Shown here: positions 53,816-63,750 of the stretch, piece after piece
How the letters are laid out: each line of letters opens with the position of its first letter
How positions within the stretch are numbered: position 1 is the stretch's first letter
NCBI GenBank assembly: GCA_947652605.1
Contig: OX393583.1
Coordinates: forward strand, 12,565,222 to 12,629,221
Reading direction: 5' to 3'
DNA from: Elmis aenea
Taxonomy: Eukaryota; Arthropoda; Insecta; Coleoptera; Elmidae
DNA: 64,000 nt
Program-made: the position numbers and the translations under genes
Notes under the pieces: model-generated
What the model was told of the DNA's origin: nothing
The model's input: only the letters and a program-made list of their open reading frames with translations
The model's database searches: none

Positions 53816-53994
53816 ACAATCCACATGCCCGGTATGTTTAAATCGCTCCTTTAACTTTTCAAAAGCATCTCGTTTTGGATGGCGTCTCTCAGGATATCGT
53901 TGCGCGTAAATCCTTGCCGCCATTTAAGGATTTCTCTATCATCTTCTCCCAGGCAATAAACCATATTAATTTACTCTTGTAAAGTAAAATCCAT
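53816..53994 (-). pseudogene. mariner-type transposase N-terminus (DUF4817)
   Basis: ATG at 53994 (- strand) reads MDFTLQE, stop, INMVYCLGEDDRE. After a shift it continues IYAQRYPERRHPKRDAFEKL, then KERFKHTGHVDC. 'YAxRxPxRRHPxxxxFxxLxxRxxxTGxV' is the second half of a DUF4817 domain, the clearest example in the window. It sits inside the 51904-54704 palindrome, which it probably once mobilised. One stop and one shift; no catalytic part. Confidence 0.75.
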
Positions 53995-55264
53995 TGTGGA
54001 AATGCAATAAGTCAATAAATAAATGACAAGTTTTGTGACTTTAGTGAAGTGAACAGTCAGTTTTTTCGATTTCCACGGCACTCTATTTGCTTCAATAACG
54101 ATTAGAAGAAAAAATGTTCGAATATCTCGAAAAATATGCGTTTTGGGTATAGGACATGCTTAACAAAAAATTAAGCTCTCTTAAAGACGAATTTGATGAT
54201 ATAAAAATATACAGGGGTTTGCTTTTGAAAAGATCGAGTTACGGGCTTTTGAAAATCATGGAAGTTGTCACCTATTTATGAACACCCTGTATGCCTGATT
54301 CAAACCTTTTCATGTCGAGCGAATAGAGCAATGTTTTCTGCATGTCCTCACCAAATGACAACTCAGAAAAATAACTTCGGTAGAATTTTTTGAATAAAGA
54401 CTTACAATCTTGAAAAATTTGGAAAATATTTTTTTTAGTGGCAACGCCGCATTAAAACCAATAGTATTTTATATTGATGCAAAGCTAAAATAAAGGCTGT
54501 CAAGAATATTAAATAAAAAATGGTGTGTTGTATTTGAAATATAAAAGTTGCTATTAGTTCCAGAGAGGTGACTCACCCTGTATATTTGAATATTTTTTTT
54601 ATCGTGTTCGGAAGAAAAAACTGTATGAAATAGCGTTTGAATCAACTTTCTATCTCAAATCGTTTAGCCACAATCGACCGATCCCGCACTAATGACTCGC
54701 CCTGTATGTGCAAAATGGCTAGTGTTTATGGTGATGCACGGTGTCTCATCGACGATAAAAAAACCTGAATATATATTAAGGATTCCCATAAATAATCAAC
54801 GATTTTAATGTGAATAAGAAATTAAAGTCAAAACAATATGTTCTTAACTGAGTAAAATAATTATTGCTATCATTATAAACATTTTTTTTTGTAAATGTTT
54901 AATCTCTTTTGTTCAATATGATTACCATCAAGAAAAATAATACCCTACTGTCTAATAGGGTGGATCGAAAAAATGAATATATAAATTTAGTTTTCGCTTG
55001 GTGCGGGATTGGTGTTCTGATGTGATAACAGCTCCCTTGTAAAATCTCGGGTTTGTATCTTAACGTTTTGTACTGCCACAGTGGGCATGAATATTGAAAT
55101 GTACAGAAAAAATAAAATAAAAATTAAAACAACTTTTAATTAGTTTTTTGTTTATAATTTATGAAAAAAACATCGCTTTCGTGTATTTATTAACCAAAAA
55201 TAAAAAGTAAGTAATAATACAGCACAAGAAAAAAAAGATAAAACAATGAAAATGTAAAAATAAC

Positions 55265-56720
55265 AAACCACTAAAATGTTAATTTGGGCGATATTTCCTT
55301 TTCGTGTTGAACGACGGCATTATTTTTCTGGATTCTATTCTGGCCTTAATGAACTCGTCTCTCCTGGTTGAACCACATGCAGCAAATGCTTCTGTCACAA
55401 TTTTGACACATCTTTCTACTGCTTGAGTGTGACATGGAAAACGAATTGTGTCTGGCAATAATGAAGCAATCGGTTTTGTATTTTTTTGTTTAATTGCACT
55501 TACAATTAGTAGAACTTCGTCACTAATACATTTTGTAACCGGTGGTTCTGTTATAAGAACATTTTGCCAGTGTATCAGGTCAGTAAGTATACTCGATGGC
55601 GGAAAAATTTAATACTGTTTGAAAAAAAATCCAATACACCCTTTTTTATGTCACTAGCTGTGGAGATATAAGTGATATGTGCCCAATATATTCAGACCCA
55701 GGTTCCTTTACCTACTAATGAAATGTGTTTCTCTACAATTATTTTGCAACAGCTATCAATGATTGTTAAGGTTTTGTCTTTTCGACGGACAAAATATAAA
55801 CCAAATTTATCGCAATCATAAGTTTTTGGTGTGCTACTTAAATGAGTTCTTTGCTTTGCTTGTACCCGTCGAATCATATCTCTTTCTACCACTTTTTCCT
55901 TTATTATGCCCATATCTTGCAATGTAGCAGAAACTATTGCGGCTCCTGCCCTATCTGAAACTCCGTATCTGTCGAGAGTTCTGGCAACAACCGGAAATTG
56001 CTTCGGAACCGTTCTTCTTTCAAAACCAACAAAAGGTTCTTTCAATGTAAACCCTGATTGTAAAATACCTGAAACAGGAGATTCTGATATTCTACTCATA
56101 AGCGGTCCCGCTTCGAAGTTAAGATTCAGAGACGTTTTTACGAGAAATTTTGTTTTCTATTCTTCTTGTTGATATTTTCTTTTCAGAAGTGCAGTCAGCT
56201 TTCTGGTAGCAATTGAATCTATTTTACCGATCACCATTTTTCTTAAATTTCTTTGATCATATAAAAATGTATGTTTCTCAAGTGGCACATTTCGAATTCT
56301 TTCACATTTACATATTCGAAGGTCCGACACTTGCATGTTGCAATATCGAAAAGTGTCTTGCTTTCCATAAAAATTTATCACATTTAGTAATATAACTACC
56401 AACAGATTTTCTACTCTGATATGGCTTTAATAAATGTCTGTATTTTTCTTTATACTCACGAATAAGTTTAACAACCACTCCGATGTTCGACTATTGGAAT
56501 TAATGCCATTTTCCGAATTTCTTCTACCTTCAAAGCAACTGCATTTGAAGTGTTGCTAACAAGGTATTTTAATAATTTATTATCATTTTTATTTGAGCTT
56601 GGGAGATCAATAAGTAGCACTTCATCATATCTTCATATGCTATTCTCCTACCCCAAATAAGGCCACCTGAGGCGCTCAAAGTCCTCTAAATCTTCCCTGA
56701 TGGTTACTGCTTGTTGCTGC
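55265..56720 (-). pseudogene. decayed transposon-encoded protein of unknown superfamily
   Basis: Pieces in order on the - strand: about 56510-56380, IREYKEKYRHLLKPYQSRKS. 56402-56157, a Cys motif (CNMQVSDLRICKC) followed by FLYDQRNLRKMVIGKIDS. 56099-55692, DRYGVSDRAGAAIVSATLQD, MGIIKEKVVERDMIRR, then YDCDKFGLYFVRRKDKTL and VEKHISLV. About 55570-55270, DEVLLIVSAIKQKN, FPCHTQAVERCVKIVTEAFA and SRKIMPSFNTKRKYRPN to a stop. The arrangement suggests a zinc-binding N-terminus and an RNase-H-like core with HTQAVER near the end. That is inference; at least three frame breaks. I recall similar unnamed proteins in insects but cannot name the family. Confidence 0.55.
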
Positions 56721-56905
56721 AGTATTTATTTTTAATATTTTCACCCTGATTTTAAATGCCAGTGTCATAATGACGTACCTTGAACGAATTGTTTTTTTTT
56801 TATTTAATCAAGTATACAAATAAATGAACAGAACTTTCAAGAAAAAGCAAACTTATTTATTACAAATTGAGAAACAACATATGCTATTTGATTTACCATA
56901 ATTAT

Positions 56906-57366
56906 TTAGTTATGGAAAATTATATCCATCAGGTGGCGGCCACCCTCCTGAATGCAAGTTTGAAGTCTCTGCCTGAAGTCATTCATGACTCGGCCTAGCA
57001 GCTGTGCGTCAATTAAATGCGTCTCTTCTGTAATGGCATCTTTCCTCCCTTAGTGTACGCGGTTTGTGGACAAAAACACGTTCTTTTAAGTGCCCCCAAA
57101 AGAAAAAGTCGCAGGAAAATAAGTCTGGTGATCTTGGGGGCCACGGCAAGTCACCGAAACGCGAAATGACGCGGCCAGGGAACGTGTTTCTAACAACTTC
57201 CATGGATGCGTTTGCAGTATATGCTTTTCGTTCAAGAGGATACTTGACTTTGTTATAGCAAATGGCATATGTTATTCTCCACTTTGCAAAAAAAAAAAAA
57301 AAAAAACTTGAAAATCAACCGAGTTCTGTTCATTCAAAAAACGTCCGGTTCCCACAAGTCACCCTG
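56906..57366 (-). pseudogene. mariner-type transposase C-terminus with CAGGGTGACTTG end
   Basis: From the right end (CAAGTCACCCTG-TA at 57355-57366, a CAGGGTG terminus) the - strand reads YTANASMEVVRNTFPGRVIS, then RFGDLPWPPRSPDLFSCDFF, then FWGHLKERVFVHKPRTL. After a shift it reads RVMNDFRQRLQTCIQEGGRH, then LMDIIFHN, stop at about 56906. 'PPRSPDL..CDFFLWG' contains the third catalytic Asp of mariner-type DDD transposases, and the C-terminal block is standard. The part with the first two Asp residues is lost. This is direct evidence that the CAGGGTG termini belong to a mariner-type element. Confidence 0.82.
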
Positions 57367-57387
57367 TATAAGAACGATCCACCCTAT

Positions 57388-57585
57388 TGTCTAACTGGCG
57401 GCCCGCGGGTCACATCCGGCCCGGGAAATGACGTTTGTGGACCCGTACTACTGTAGCTGTGACTGTTTTTTTTTTACATTTTAAGATTTTGGTAAACTGC
57501 TTTTACAAAAAGGTATTATCCAAGTGTACTACCTCTATCGCTTGTTTTATATTCAAGCTAAAGCTTATTTCTTGTTTGTTTTCAG
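57388..57585. other. spacer before the candidate exon, with a hAT-like GC-rich patch
   Basis: CTGGCGGCCCGCGGGTCAC and CCGGCCCGGG (about 57397-57425) resemble the left end of a 'gcggcccgcgg' hAT MITE (compare 58929-58945), with no right partner. The stretch ends in a polypyrimidine tract and CAG at 57583-57585. Confidence 0.4.
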
Positions 57586-57730
57586 GATGAAGTAGCGGAA
57601 AGCTGAGGTCCGCCGGTGAAGGGCGCGACTGATCCTGGCGAAAAATTTTAACCGTCCGCTATGGAATTTTCAAAACGAATTCTGCCTTTCTTGGCCATAA
57701 TTTGCATACACAAAAGTCAAGCAGAACAAG
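57586..57730 (+). CDS. candidate first coding exon of a secreted or membrane protein
   Basis: The acceptor CTTGTTTGTTTTCAG ends at 57585. A GC-richer leader of 75 bp follows, then ATG 57661. The 23 codons read MEFSKRILPFLAIICIHKSQ, then AEQ: a short basic start, a hydrophobic core (ILPFLAIICI) and a polar end, as in a signal peptide. The donor AAG|GTAAGA at 57730/57731 leaves one base, so the next intron is phase 1, usual after signal-peptide exons of extracellular proteins. An upstream non-coding exon is implied. The rest of the gene must lie to the right, beyond this window or in exons I could not see. The protein family cannot be told from 23 residues. Confidence 0.55.
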
Positions 57731-57732
57731 GT

Positions 57733-58324
57733 AAGAGAATACTTATTTTAACATTAATTTAATAATCGAAATGTGATGACATGTTTTGGCCATGATTAAT
57801 CACTGTTGTTTGAAGCTCTTACGGACGGAAACTTGGAGTTAATTCGATTTTGTAAATTTTTATGTGAATGATACGTAACCTGTATACTAGCGTTATTATT
57901 AACTATAAAAACGTGCGTTTGAAATAACAGACCGATTCTCTTCTAGACTATTTGTGTTAGCTAAAAACAAATGTGTCGTTTATGACCAAAATGCAAAAGT
58001 ATGTTTGTTAATGTAAATTTACTTCTATCTATCTACATATATGACTGTCGCCGTCTGTCGCATCCCAGTTTCCATTGACTGTTTCTCTCTCGATTTCTCC
58101 ACAGCACATCGTCATTCAAGTTTCTTGTAGATATTGCTTCTTCCACTATGCTTCCAATTCGTTTTTGGTAATTTTTGGCACGCAACCGTCTTAAGAAAAA
58201 TCGAAACTCGCACGTATTTTTTGCCAATAAAACTGTGAAAAGTTTTTAAAACTACGTTTTAATTGCACCGGAGAAAAACGAGACCTTAAAGTTCATTAGA
58301 AAATTGGGAAGTTTGGTAGGTAGG
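57733..58324. other. putative intron following the signal-peptide exon
   Basis: AT-rich with no recognised element ends. A 64-codon - strand frame at 58033-58227 has no recognisable motif. Confidence 0.35.
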
Positions 58325-58326
58325 TA

Positions 58327-58557
58327 GAGTAGTCGCAGCGAGAAGTGGACTGTGACGCAGAAACCAAAATTGGTCCAAAGCGTTTATTACTGCACCACCT
58401 AAAAACATCGGCCTGTCTCAGCAACGTGGTTATAACCTGTAAATCACAGCAGTCAAATTAAGTCCACTAAAAGTCAACGTTTTTAGAAAAGTCTAAATAT
58501 CAATCGCGATCCCCTCTCTTTGCGCATCTCGCGGTCCACTTCTCGCTGCGACCACTC
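58327..58557. mobile_element. 231-bp MITE GAGTGGTCGCAGCGAG
   Basis: GAGTAGTCGCAGCGAGAAGT and ACTTCTCGCTGCGACCACTC are inverted over about 24 bp with TA on both sides (58325-58326, 58558-58559). GC-richer than its surroundings, non-coding. Confidence 0.75.
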
Positions 58558-58701
58558 TAGCTGGCGACTAACATTCTAAATAAAAAGTCAATCGCGACAA
58601 AAAAAAAAAACTAGTCGGCCACCCCTGGGATATACCGGGTGATTCAGTTTGACTGTCGCTCCGCTGTAACTTTTACTACAGCGATCGTGTTTTGTCTAGT
58701 C

Positions 58702-58903
58702 CAGCGGTCTCCAAACTGGTCCGCGTATTCTTATTTTAATGGCGCAGGATTGGCGCGCACCCGAAAATAAAAAATCACGAAAGTTTCATCAGAAAATTTG
58801 CTTAAATTATGCTGTATGAAATAGAAATAAGTATTAATTTATTAAGAACTATCCCGCGCACCCCTGAAACTATCTCGCGCACCCCACTTTGGAGACCACT
58901 AGA
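58702..58903. mobile_element. hAT MITE CAGCGGTCTCCAAACTGG
   Basis: CAGCGGTCTCCAAACTGG and CCACTTTGGAGACCACTAG are imperfect inverted ends. The flanks are GTCTAGTC (58694-58701) and CTCTAGTC (58904-58911), one mismatch. GCGCGCACCC / CGCGCACCCC patches lie inside. 202 bp. Confidence 0.72.
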
Positions 58904-58911
58904 CTCTAGTC

Positions 58912-59218
58912 CAGGGGTGGCCAACCCGCGGCCCGCGACCCCGCCTTGAACATTTTTCCGGCCCGCGAGATTCATCACACTTTTACAAAATATATTTATT
59001 TTATAATGGCCAAATTATTATGATATTATCTATGTTTACATGTAAGAATAATAGTAAACACAATAATAATAACTCATTATGTTTTAATTTTTCACTCAAA
59101 AAAAATGTCTATAGTGTATCTAAATCTAATATGGGGATATATAATTTTATATGTGGCCCGCGGAGTTATGATGCATTTCCAAAGTGGCCCCCAAGATCAT
59201 TTGGGTTGGCCACCCCTG
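58912..59218. mobile_element. hAT MITE CAGGGGTGGCCAACCC
   Basis: TIRs CAGGGGTGGCCAACCC and GGGTTGGCCACCCCTG are perfect and flanked by a perfect 8-bp duplication CTCTAGTC (58904-58911, 59219-59226). GCGGCCCGCG and GTGGCCCGCGG lie subterminally. 307 bp, AT-rich core, non-coding. Confidence 0.92.
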
Positions 59219-59528
59219 CTCTAGTCAATTGCAAGGATTTTGTGGAAAATAATAAATAATTTTTAAATTAATTTTTCTGAAAATTTTTCACGTGCTACTT
59301 TTTTTAATGCACTATCGGATTAAGAATTTAATTCTCGATGAGAATCATTAAAAAAAGTGTAGTTATTTCAAAAAAAAAAAAAATTAACTATCGCAAGTTC
59401 GACAGATTTGAACAAAGAACAATCACCTGAACGTCGTAAGATATTTGCTGCGATTTGCGAAAATCTAAAGAATCAATAAAAAAAAGTACTTATACCATGT
59501 AATTTAAAAAATAAAGTCGACTATCGCC

Positions 59529-60106
59529 CCTTGAATAAAAAGATAAAGGAAGGAGCTTTTAATATTATACTGCAGCGTTTGAGCGGCGACGGAAATGACG
59601 ACATAAATGGCCTCTAATGGCGGCCGGTTTTGACAGGTCAAACAGTCAAGAAATTTAGGGTTTTGTGTGCTACAATGAGCTGCAGATCTTGTAGTCTTAC
59701 TAGGTCAAAAAATGTTGAAGATTAAAAGATTACGTTTCATAGGTAAGAAGATATTAATATTTTGTGGTGTAATCATGTATTGAATATTTGATGTGATCTG
59801 TCAAAATGGTATGTCATATCAGTGGCGTGCATTTGTGTACAGAATATTTTTTAACTCTCATAATAAACATTCCAAATATTGAAATATGCAGTCGTTTTTT
59901 TAATTGCCTCAACCACGAAACAAGAAATAAATAAGTAAATAACAGGTTCAAGTCAAAACAAAGCAAATATTTACATTAATCAATACATATTTAAAAATGT
60001 TAGATACGCCACTAAGAAGCGGAAACATGCATCCGCCATATTGAGAGGCTAACCTGAACGCCTTAGTATCGCTATAACGCTCCTTCCTTTATCTTTTTAT
60101 TCAATG
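59529..60106. mobile_element. hAT-like MITE CATTGAATAAAAAGATAAAG
   Basis: The ends CCTTGAATAAAAAGATAAAG... and ...CTTTATCTTTTTATTCAATG are inverted over about 28 bp (through GGAAGGAGCG). A perfect 8-bp duplication CTATCGCC flanks them (59521-59528, 60107-60114). The TIR lacks the usual CAG(T/G)G start, so the superfamily rests on the duplication length. 578 bp, non-coding. Confidence 0.75.
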
Positions 60107-60140
60107 CTATCGCCAGTCTTACATAATTCACCGTAGAAAA

Positions 60141-61485
60141 AACATTCTTCGATAGAGAATTTTCCACGATTTACGTCAGTTTTTATAAGGTTTAAAGGGG
60201 TTTCCTCTTAAAATATTTGAAATATTGAATAATTAAAATAATTGAAGGCAATTTCCCTATTGTGCCCAAATCAAGTCACCCTATACATCCGTTGATATAA
60301 AATTTGTTCCAGCAGTGCATTTTGTACTAATTCATGTACTGATACATAAAGTGGTTTATGCGCATGCGTCAACTATGGGCTAATAAACGTATTAGACGCT
60401 TCCGGAACGCTTTAACAACATGCCTAACTGTAAACAACATTTGTGTCTAAAGACATTTAAGCATCGCAAGTGTAAACGTCTTAAAAAAGCAGTACCAACA
60501 CAGCAATGCTTAGGATTGAGCGGGCACTGCTTAGCGACTACAGACCACGTTAGTTGTGAACAGCGCATGCTTGTAAAAATCCCAGCGCTAGTTCTTGCCT
60601 TCGTCCATGTACTGCTTTTGCCGTCCACAAAGTTCACGAATTGAATGAACTATCAGAGACTGTTGGAACGCGATATCGATACTGCGTATATAAACCTGCT
60701 GATCGTTCATCGGATCACTGAAACAAAATGTAACAAAATTTTAAAATGTTTCAGTTTTCATATTATTCTCTTTATCGATGTAATACTCGTTTAGTTATTT
60801 ACAATAAAAACAAAACGATTCGTTAATTATTCATGCCTGAATTTGTCATTAATTTACAAAATAATTTCTAATTTTCTCACCATTTGTTCGTCCGCTTCAC
60901 TGAGCTACAATAAAAGCAAATACCCGGTTTCACCTGCATTGTTGTGAAATGTGTTTAATTTTGTGTTTGCAATCGTTATTAAACGCGTATAATTGATTTT
61001 GATTGATAATTACTTAATTACTGATGCAGAACGGGGAAAATTGTAATTTGATTTGTGAAATATTGGAGAAACTGGTTGTTTATTTACATCTTGAACATTT
61101 GAATTTTTTTTCAGAATTTGTGGGTATTTTAATCAACATAAATCTTAATATTTTAGCTGCTTTTTATTTATTTTTTTCAGTTTGTAATTAAACAATATGA
61201 ATCAAGAAGTAGGTACACATTTCAAAAGCACGGCTCTTAAAATGCAACGAAAAAAATTCTTGTATTTTTTAGGGATTTGTAAACCTCAGAAAGATTACGA
61301 ATGAATTATTTTAAGAAGATTCGCAAAAAAGCTGGTGGACTTTCGTGAATTTTAACTAGATCCAGGCCAGCGTTCCTGTAAATCGATTCAAACAATTCTA
61401 TTGTCCATTTGTACGAATCTGCATATCTTATACAACTCTTTTTATACTTTTACGGCTGTGATTTTGATTTTGGTCGTTATTAGTA
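60141..61485. other. repeat-poor stretch with a promoter-like block
   Basis: Contains a GC-richer segment (60350-60720) with two overlapping short frames on opposite strands, neither convincing, and a TATA-plus-initiator arrangement (60687-60719). The remainder to 61485 is AT-rich host-like DNA without repeat ends. Confidence 0.35.
60687..60719 (+). promoter_or_regulatory. possible core promoter (TATA box and initiator)
   Basis: TATATAAA at 60687-60694 and an initiator-like ATCACTG with its A at 60717 are 30 bp apart, the usual insect spacing. The block follows a GC-richer segment. No coding exon immediately downstream was recognised, and such pairs arise by chance in AT-rich DNA. Confidence 0.18.
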
Positions 61486-61841
61486 CAGGGTGAGCAAATT
61501 TCGATGTTTTAATAGGGAATCTTGGCAACTATAAGAGGTATCAAAAAACGGACCGCGTATCCTCGATCTCTTTTTTTCAAGAAAAAATTAATGGTGAAAA
61601 CTAAAATTGGTTATTGTCTTTTGCTTTCGAGTTATCGCCGATAACTCGATTTTTCGACTTTTTATGACTAGGTATAGGTATCTCGCTCGTTTATGGAAAT
61701 AAACAAAAATAATTTTGACATTCTACAGGCACTTTTTTGATTAAAATGCAGTGGCATAGACAATTTTTAAAAAAGAAATCCAAATTCGAGTTGTGGCATC
61801 AAGTTGTATTTTTTTTAATGGAACCCATAGTTGGCTATGAC
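61486..61841. repeat. left arm of a CAGGGTGAGCAAATTTCG element
   Basis: TA-CAGGGTGAGCAAATTTCGA starts at 61484. The arm ends in ATGGAACCCATAGTTGGCTATGAC at the border with the hAT 61842. GTTGGCTATGAC is shared with other CAGGGTG palindromes (2615, 27332, 30902, all on one strand or the other). The right arm was not found. Confidence 0.6.
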
Positions 61842-62830
61842 CAGAGCTGGGCAAGTACTGGCCAAAAAGTACTCAAGTCTTAAGTCTTAAGTACTTATGA
61901 GAAGTACTTGGATCATAAGTACCAGTACCGCTATTTTTAAAAGTACTGATTCTTAAGTACAAGTACTTGCAGAAAGTACTTAAGTATTTCTCAAGTACTT
62001 TTTGCAGATATTATTTATTAAATTATTGTATAACTATTTCTAGCGATTGTGTCCAAGAAAATATTTAAAACAAAATGTAATAACGCATATGTAGGTACAT
62101 AAAATGTTCTTATACAATTTGCTTTTTAACTACAGTCTTTAGATGTACCCACTTTTATTTAAAGTTTTATGAATTAAGTGCTATCTTTTAACAAAATTTG
62201 AAATATACATATCTATTTATTAATAACAAGCAACAACAATAAAAAATATTGCTTTTATGGTAAAGAATATATAAGAAATTGTTATTTGATAGGAATTTTA
62301 TACTGTATTGTGGGTTTTGATTAAAATTTAGAATTGTTTTCTATCATTTGTAAAATTTCGATTGAAGTTAAAATTTTTGTTTAGTTTATTATTTTAACCG
62401 TGATCACATACAAAGTGAATGAATTACTATAGTACTTACATATAAAACAAACAAAAATAATATGTCGAAATATAAATTTTATTTTTATATAAAAAAATAA
62501 AAAATTGGTACATAATAAAAAATATATAATTTTAATTTTTAAATGAAAGTGCTAAGTACTTGCGAAAAAACAAATGTTATATAATATTCACATCTCACAC
62601 AAAATACAACATATTTTTGAAACATAAAACAAAATAAAATGTTATGTAGGTACCTAGATATTTATTATTATTGTTTGAATATATTTTCTAGTTAGGTTTT
62701 AACATTGTCTTCTATTGCACTAAACCATCTTAACTTAAACTTTGGTAATGTCACTGTAGCAACAATTGCGTCGTTTATTTCTGGATTTAAATTATAATAG
62801 TTTAACGTTTTCGTTTTCGTTCCGTTCTCA
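61842..62830 (-). mobile_element. hAT element CAGAGCTGGGCAAGTACTGG, right end lost
   Basis: The left end CAGAGCTGGGCAA is identical to that of the MITE 11229-11672. The first 160 bp are filled with AAGTACTT units where the other has AAGCACTT. A transposase fragment lies on the - strand near 62695-62815. No matching right end or 8-bp duplication was found; TCTCAGTCACTG (about 62826-62837) may belong to another hAT. Confidence 0.62.
62695..62815 (-). pseudogene. hAT transposase fragment
   Basis: The - strand frame reads LNYYNLNPEINDAIVATVTL, then PKFKLRWFSAIEDNVKT, stop. 'A(x)(x)HP.FKLRW' is a recurring segment upstream of the dimerisation region in ZBED-like hAT transposases. About 38 residues survive. 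It is the only coding trace of the element 61842-62830. Confidence 0.55.
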
Positions 62831-62837
62831 GTCACTG

Positions 62838-63097
62838 CTTTAGACCCATACAACCTTATACATTTTCTTAAGTAAATTAAAAGAGGAATCCAAAAATGTA
62901 AAAATAGACAGGTTGTTCCATAAGAAAAAGTATAACTTTGTTATGCCACTCTTTTTTGGAGCACCCTGTATGTTTGAAAATATTTTTAAAATGTAGCCCT
63001 TATTGCCTTACATAATTTAACTGCGACAGAAGTTGGAGAATACATACCGTTTCACCATAAAACTCCGTGGCGTCCGTCGTGACTCACCCTGTATAGG
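62838..63097. repeat. halves of CAGGGTGTTCC and CAGGGTGAGTCACG elements
   Basis: 62838-62935 matches 30507-30595 (AGACCCATA-AACCTT-ACATTT followed by AC(A/C)GG-TGTTC). GGAGCACCCTG-TA at 62957-62970 and GACTCACCCTG-TA at 63081-63095 are right ends without partners. Non-coding. Confidence 0.5.
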
Positions 63098-63750
63098 AAG
63101 TAAAACAATTTTTTTAAAGTTACATTTTTAATTTTACTGACATAAAACGAGAATGAGAACCGCAAATTTATGATACATGAAAAAATGTCTTTATTTAAAA
63201 GTTCTTGAATTGAAAAAAAAAAACATTGAGACGACGTTTGCATTTTTAAAAGTTAACACGTTTCAATGTTTAAAATTTTAACAACCACTTTTTACATTTA
63301 GCATAAAAAGGAATGAAACCCAAAATTAGAAGTTAAAATTGCTTATTCGACGCCCTTTACGTAACCAAACAAATCACCTTAACTAAATCTTCTGCTTATG
63401 GAGCGACGAACAGACAGAAAGAGACACATCGCCAATCGAGGTAGATACTTTAAAAGGCAGTTTTAATAATGCACACTTGTGGCAGGCGGTTTGAGTGAAT
63501 TCCATGCATTTTTCAATCGAAACGTGTTGGTTGTCATTTATATGGCAACAGCCGCGATCATGCATTTTCCAGCAATTTAAATAAAATTGTTGACGCTTGT
63601 TCGACGTTTGATAACACAGATTTCCAATTAGCATTAGAAGTTTTATTTTTAAACGTGCGCTTGTACGCTATAATTGTTCGCTTTTAACAGTAAATTTGTA
63701 GCAAATAAAAAGTTTTAAAAGCATATGCATCAACGAGGTTAAGCTATTCA
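63098..63750. other. host-like stretch with a doubtful cysteine-rich frame
   Basis: The - strand is open from ATG 63634 to TAG 63383 (83 codons, eight cysteines, with WKMHDRGCCHINDN and EKCMEFTQTACHKC). The DNA is GC-richer than its flanks. No domain was recognised and no splice sites established; it could be an exon part or chance. Confidence 0.28.

Larger units (their letters stand above)
51904..54704. mobile_element. CAGGGTGAGTCATTGTCGATC long-TIR element with mariner and hAT fragments inside
   Basis: The left arm (51904-52240) and right arm (54360-54704) are inverted (GATCGGTTGTGGCTAAACG, TCTTCCGAACACGATAAAAA, TTTATTTAATATT, GCATCA-TATAAAATAC). TA flanks both ends. Inside: a right part of a CAGGGTGATTCAG element (about 52370-52637), a hAT fragment (about 52640-53660) and a DUF4817 fragment on the - strand (53816-53994). 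2.8 kb. Confidence 0.82.
54956..57387 (-). mobile_element. element of unassigned superfamily, TIR AGGGTGGATCG, 7-bp duplication
   Basis: The left end TAGGGTGGATCG and right end CGATCCACCCTAT are flanked by TGTCTAA (54949-54955, 57388-57394). The - strand carries a decayed gene (55265-56720) that recurs in insect repeats but which I cannot assign to a named DDE family. A mariner-type fragment with a CAGGGTGACTTG end (56906-57366) is inserted just inside the right end. Confidence 0.6.
58635..60140. mobile_element. CAGGGTGATTCAGTTTGACTGTCGC element, interrupted three times
   Basis: It starts TA-CCGGGTGATTCAGTTTGAC at 58633 and continues, between insertions, at 58682-58701, about 59227-59528 and 60107 on. 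The same sequence is present as a right-hand part at about 52370-52637 (CTATCGC, TTTAAAGAAAAAACCAG-type blocks and GTCAAACTGAATCACCCGG). hAT elements occupy 58702-58903, 58912-59218 and 59529-60106. The right end was not located precisely. Confidence 0.55.

Noticed and set aside
60392..60644. Overlapping cysteine-containing frames on both strands
   Set aside because: Neither has splice support or a recognisable pattern, and each is the shadow of the other.
63383..63634. Secreted cysteine-rich peptide or toxin-like gene
   Set aside because: The frame has eight cysteines, but no signal peptide, no recognisable cysteine framework and no splice evidence; it is listed only as a doubtful frame.
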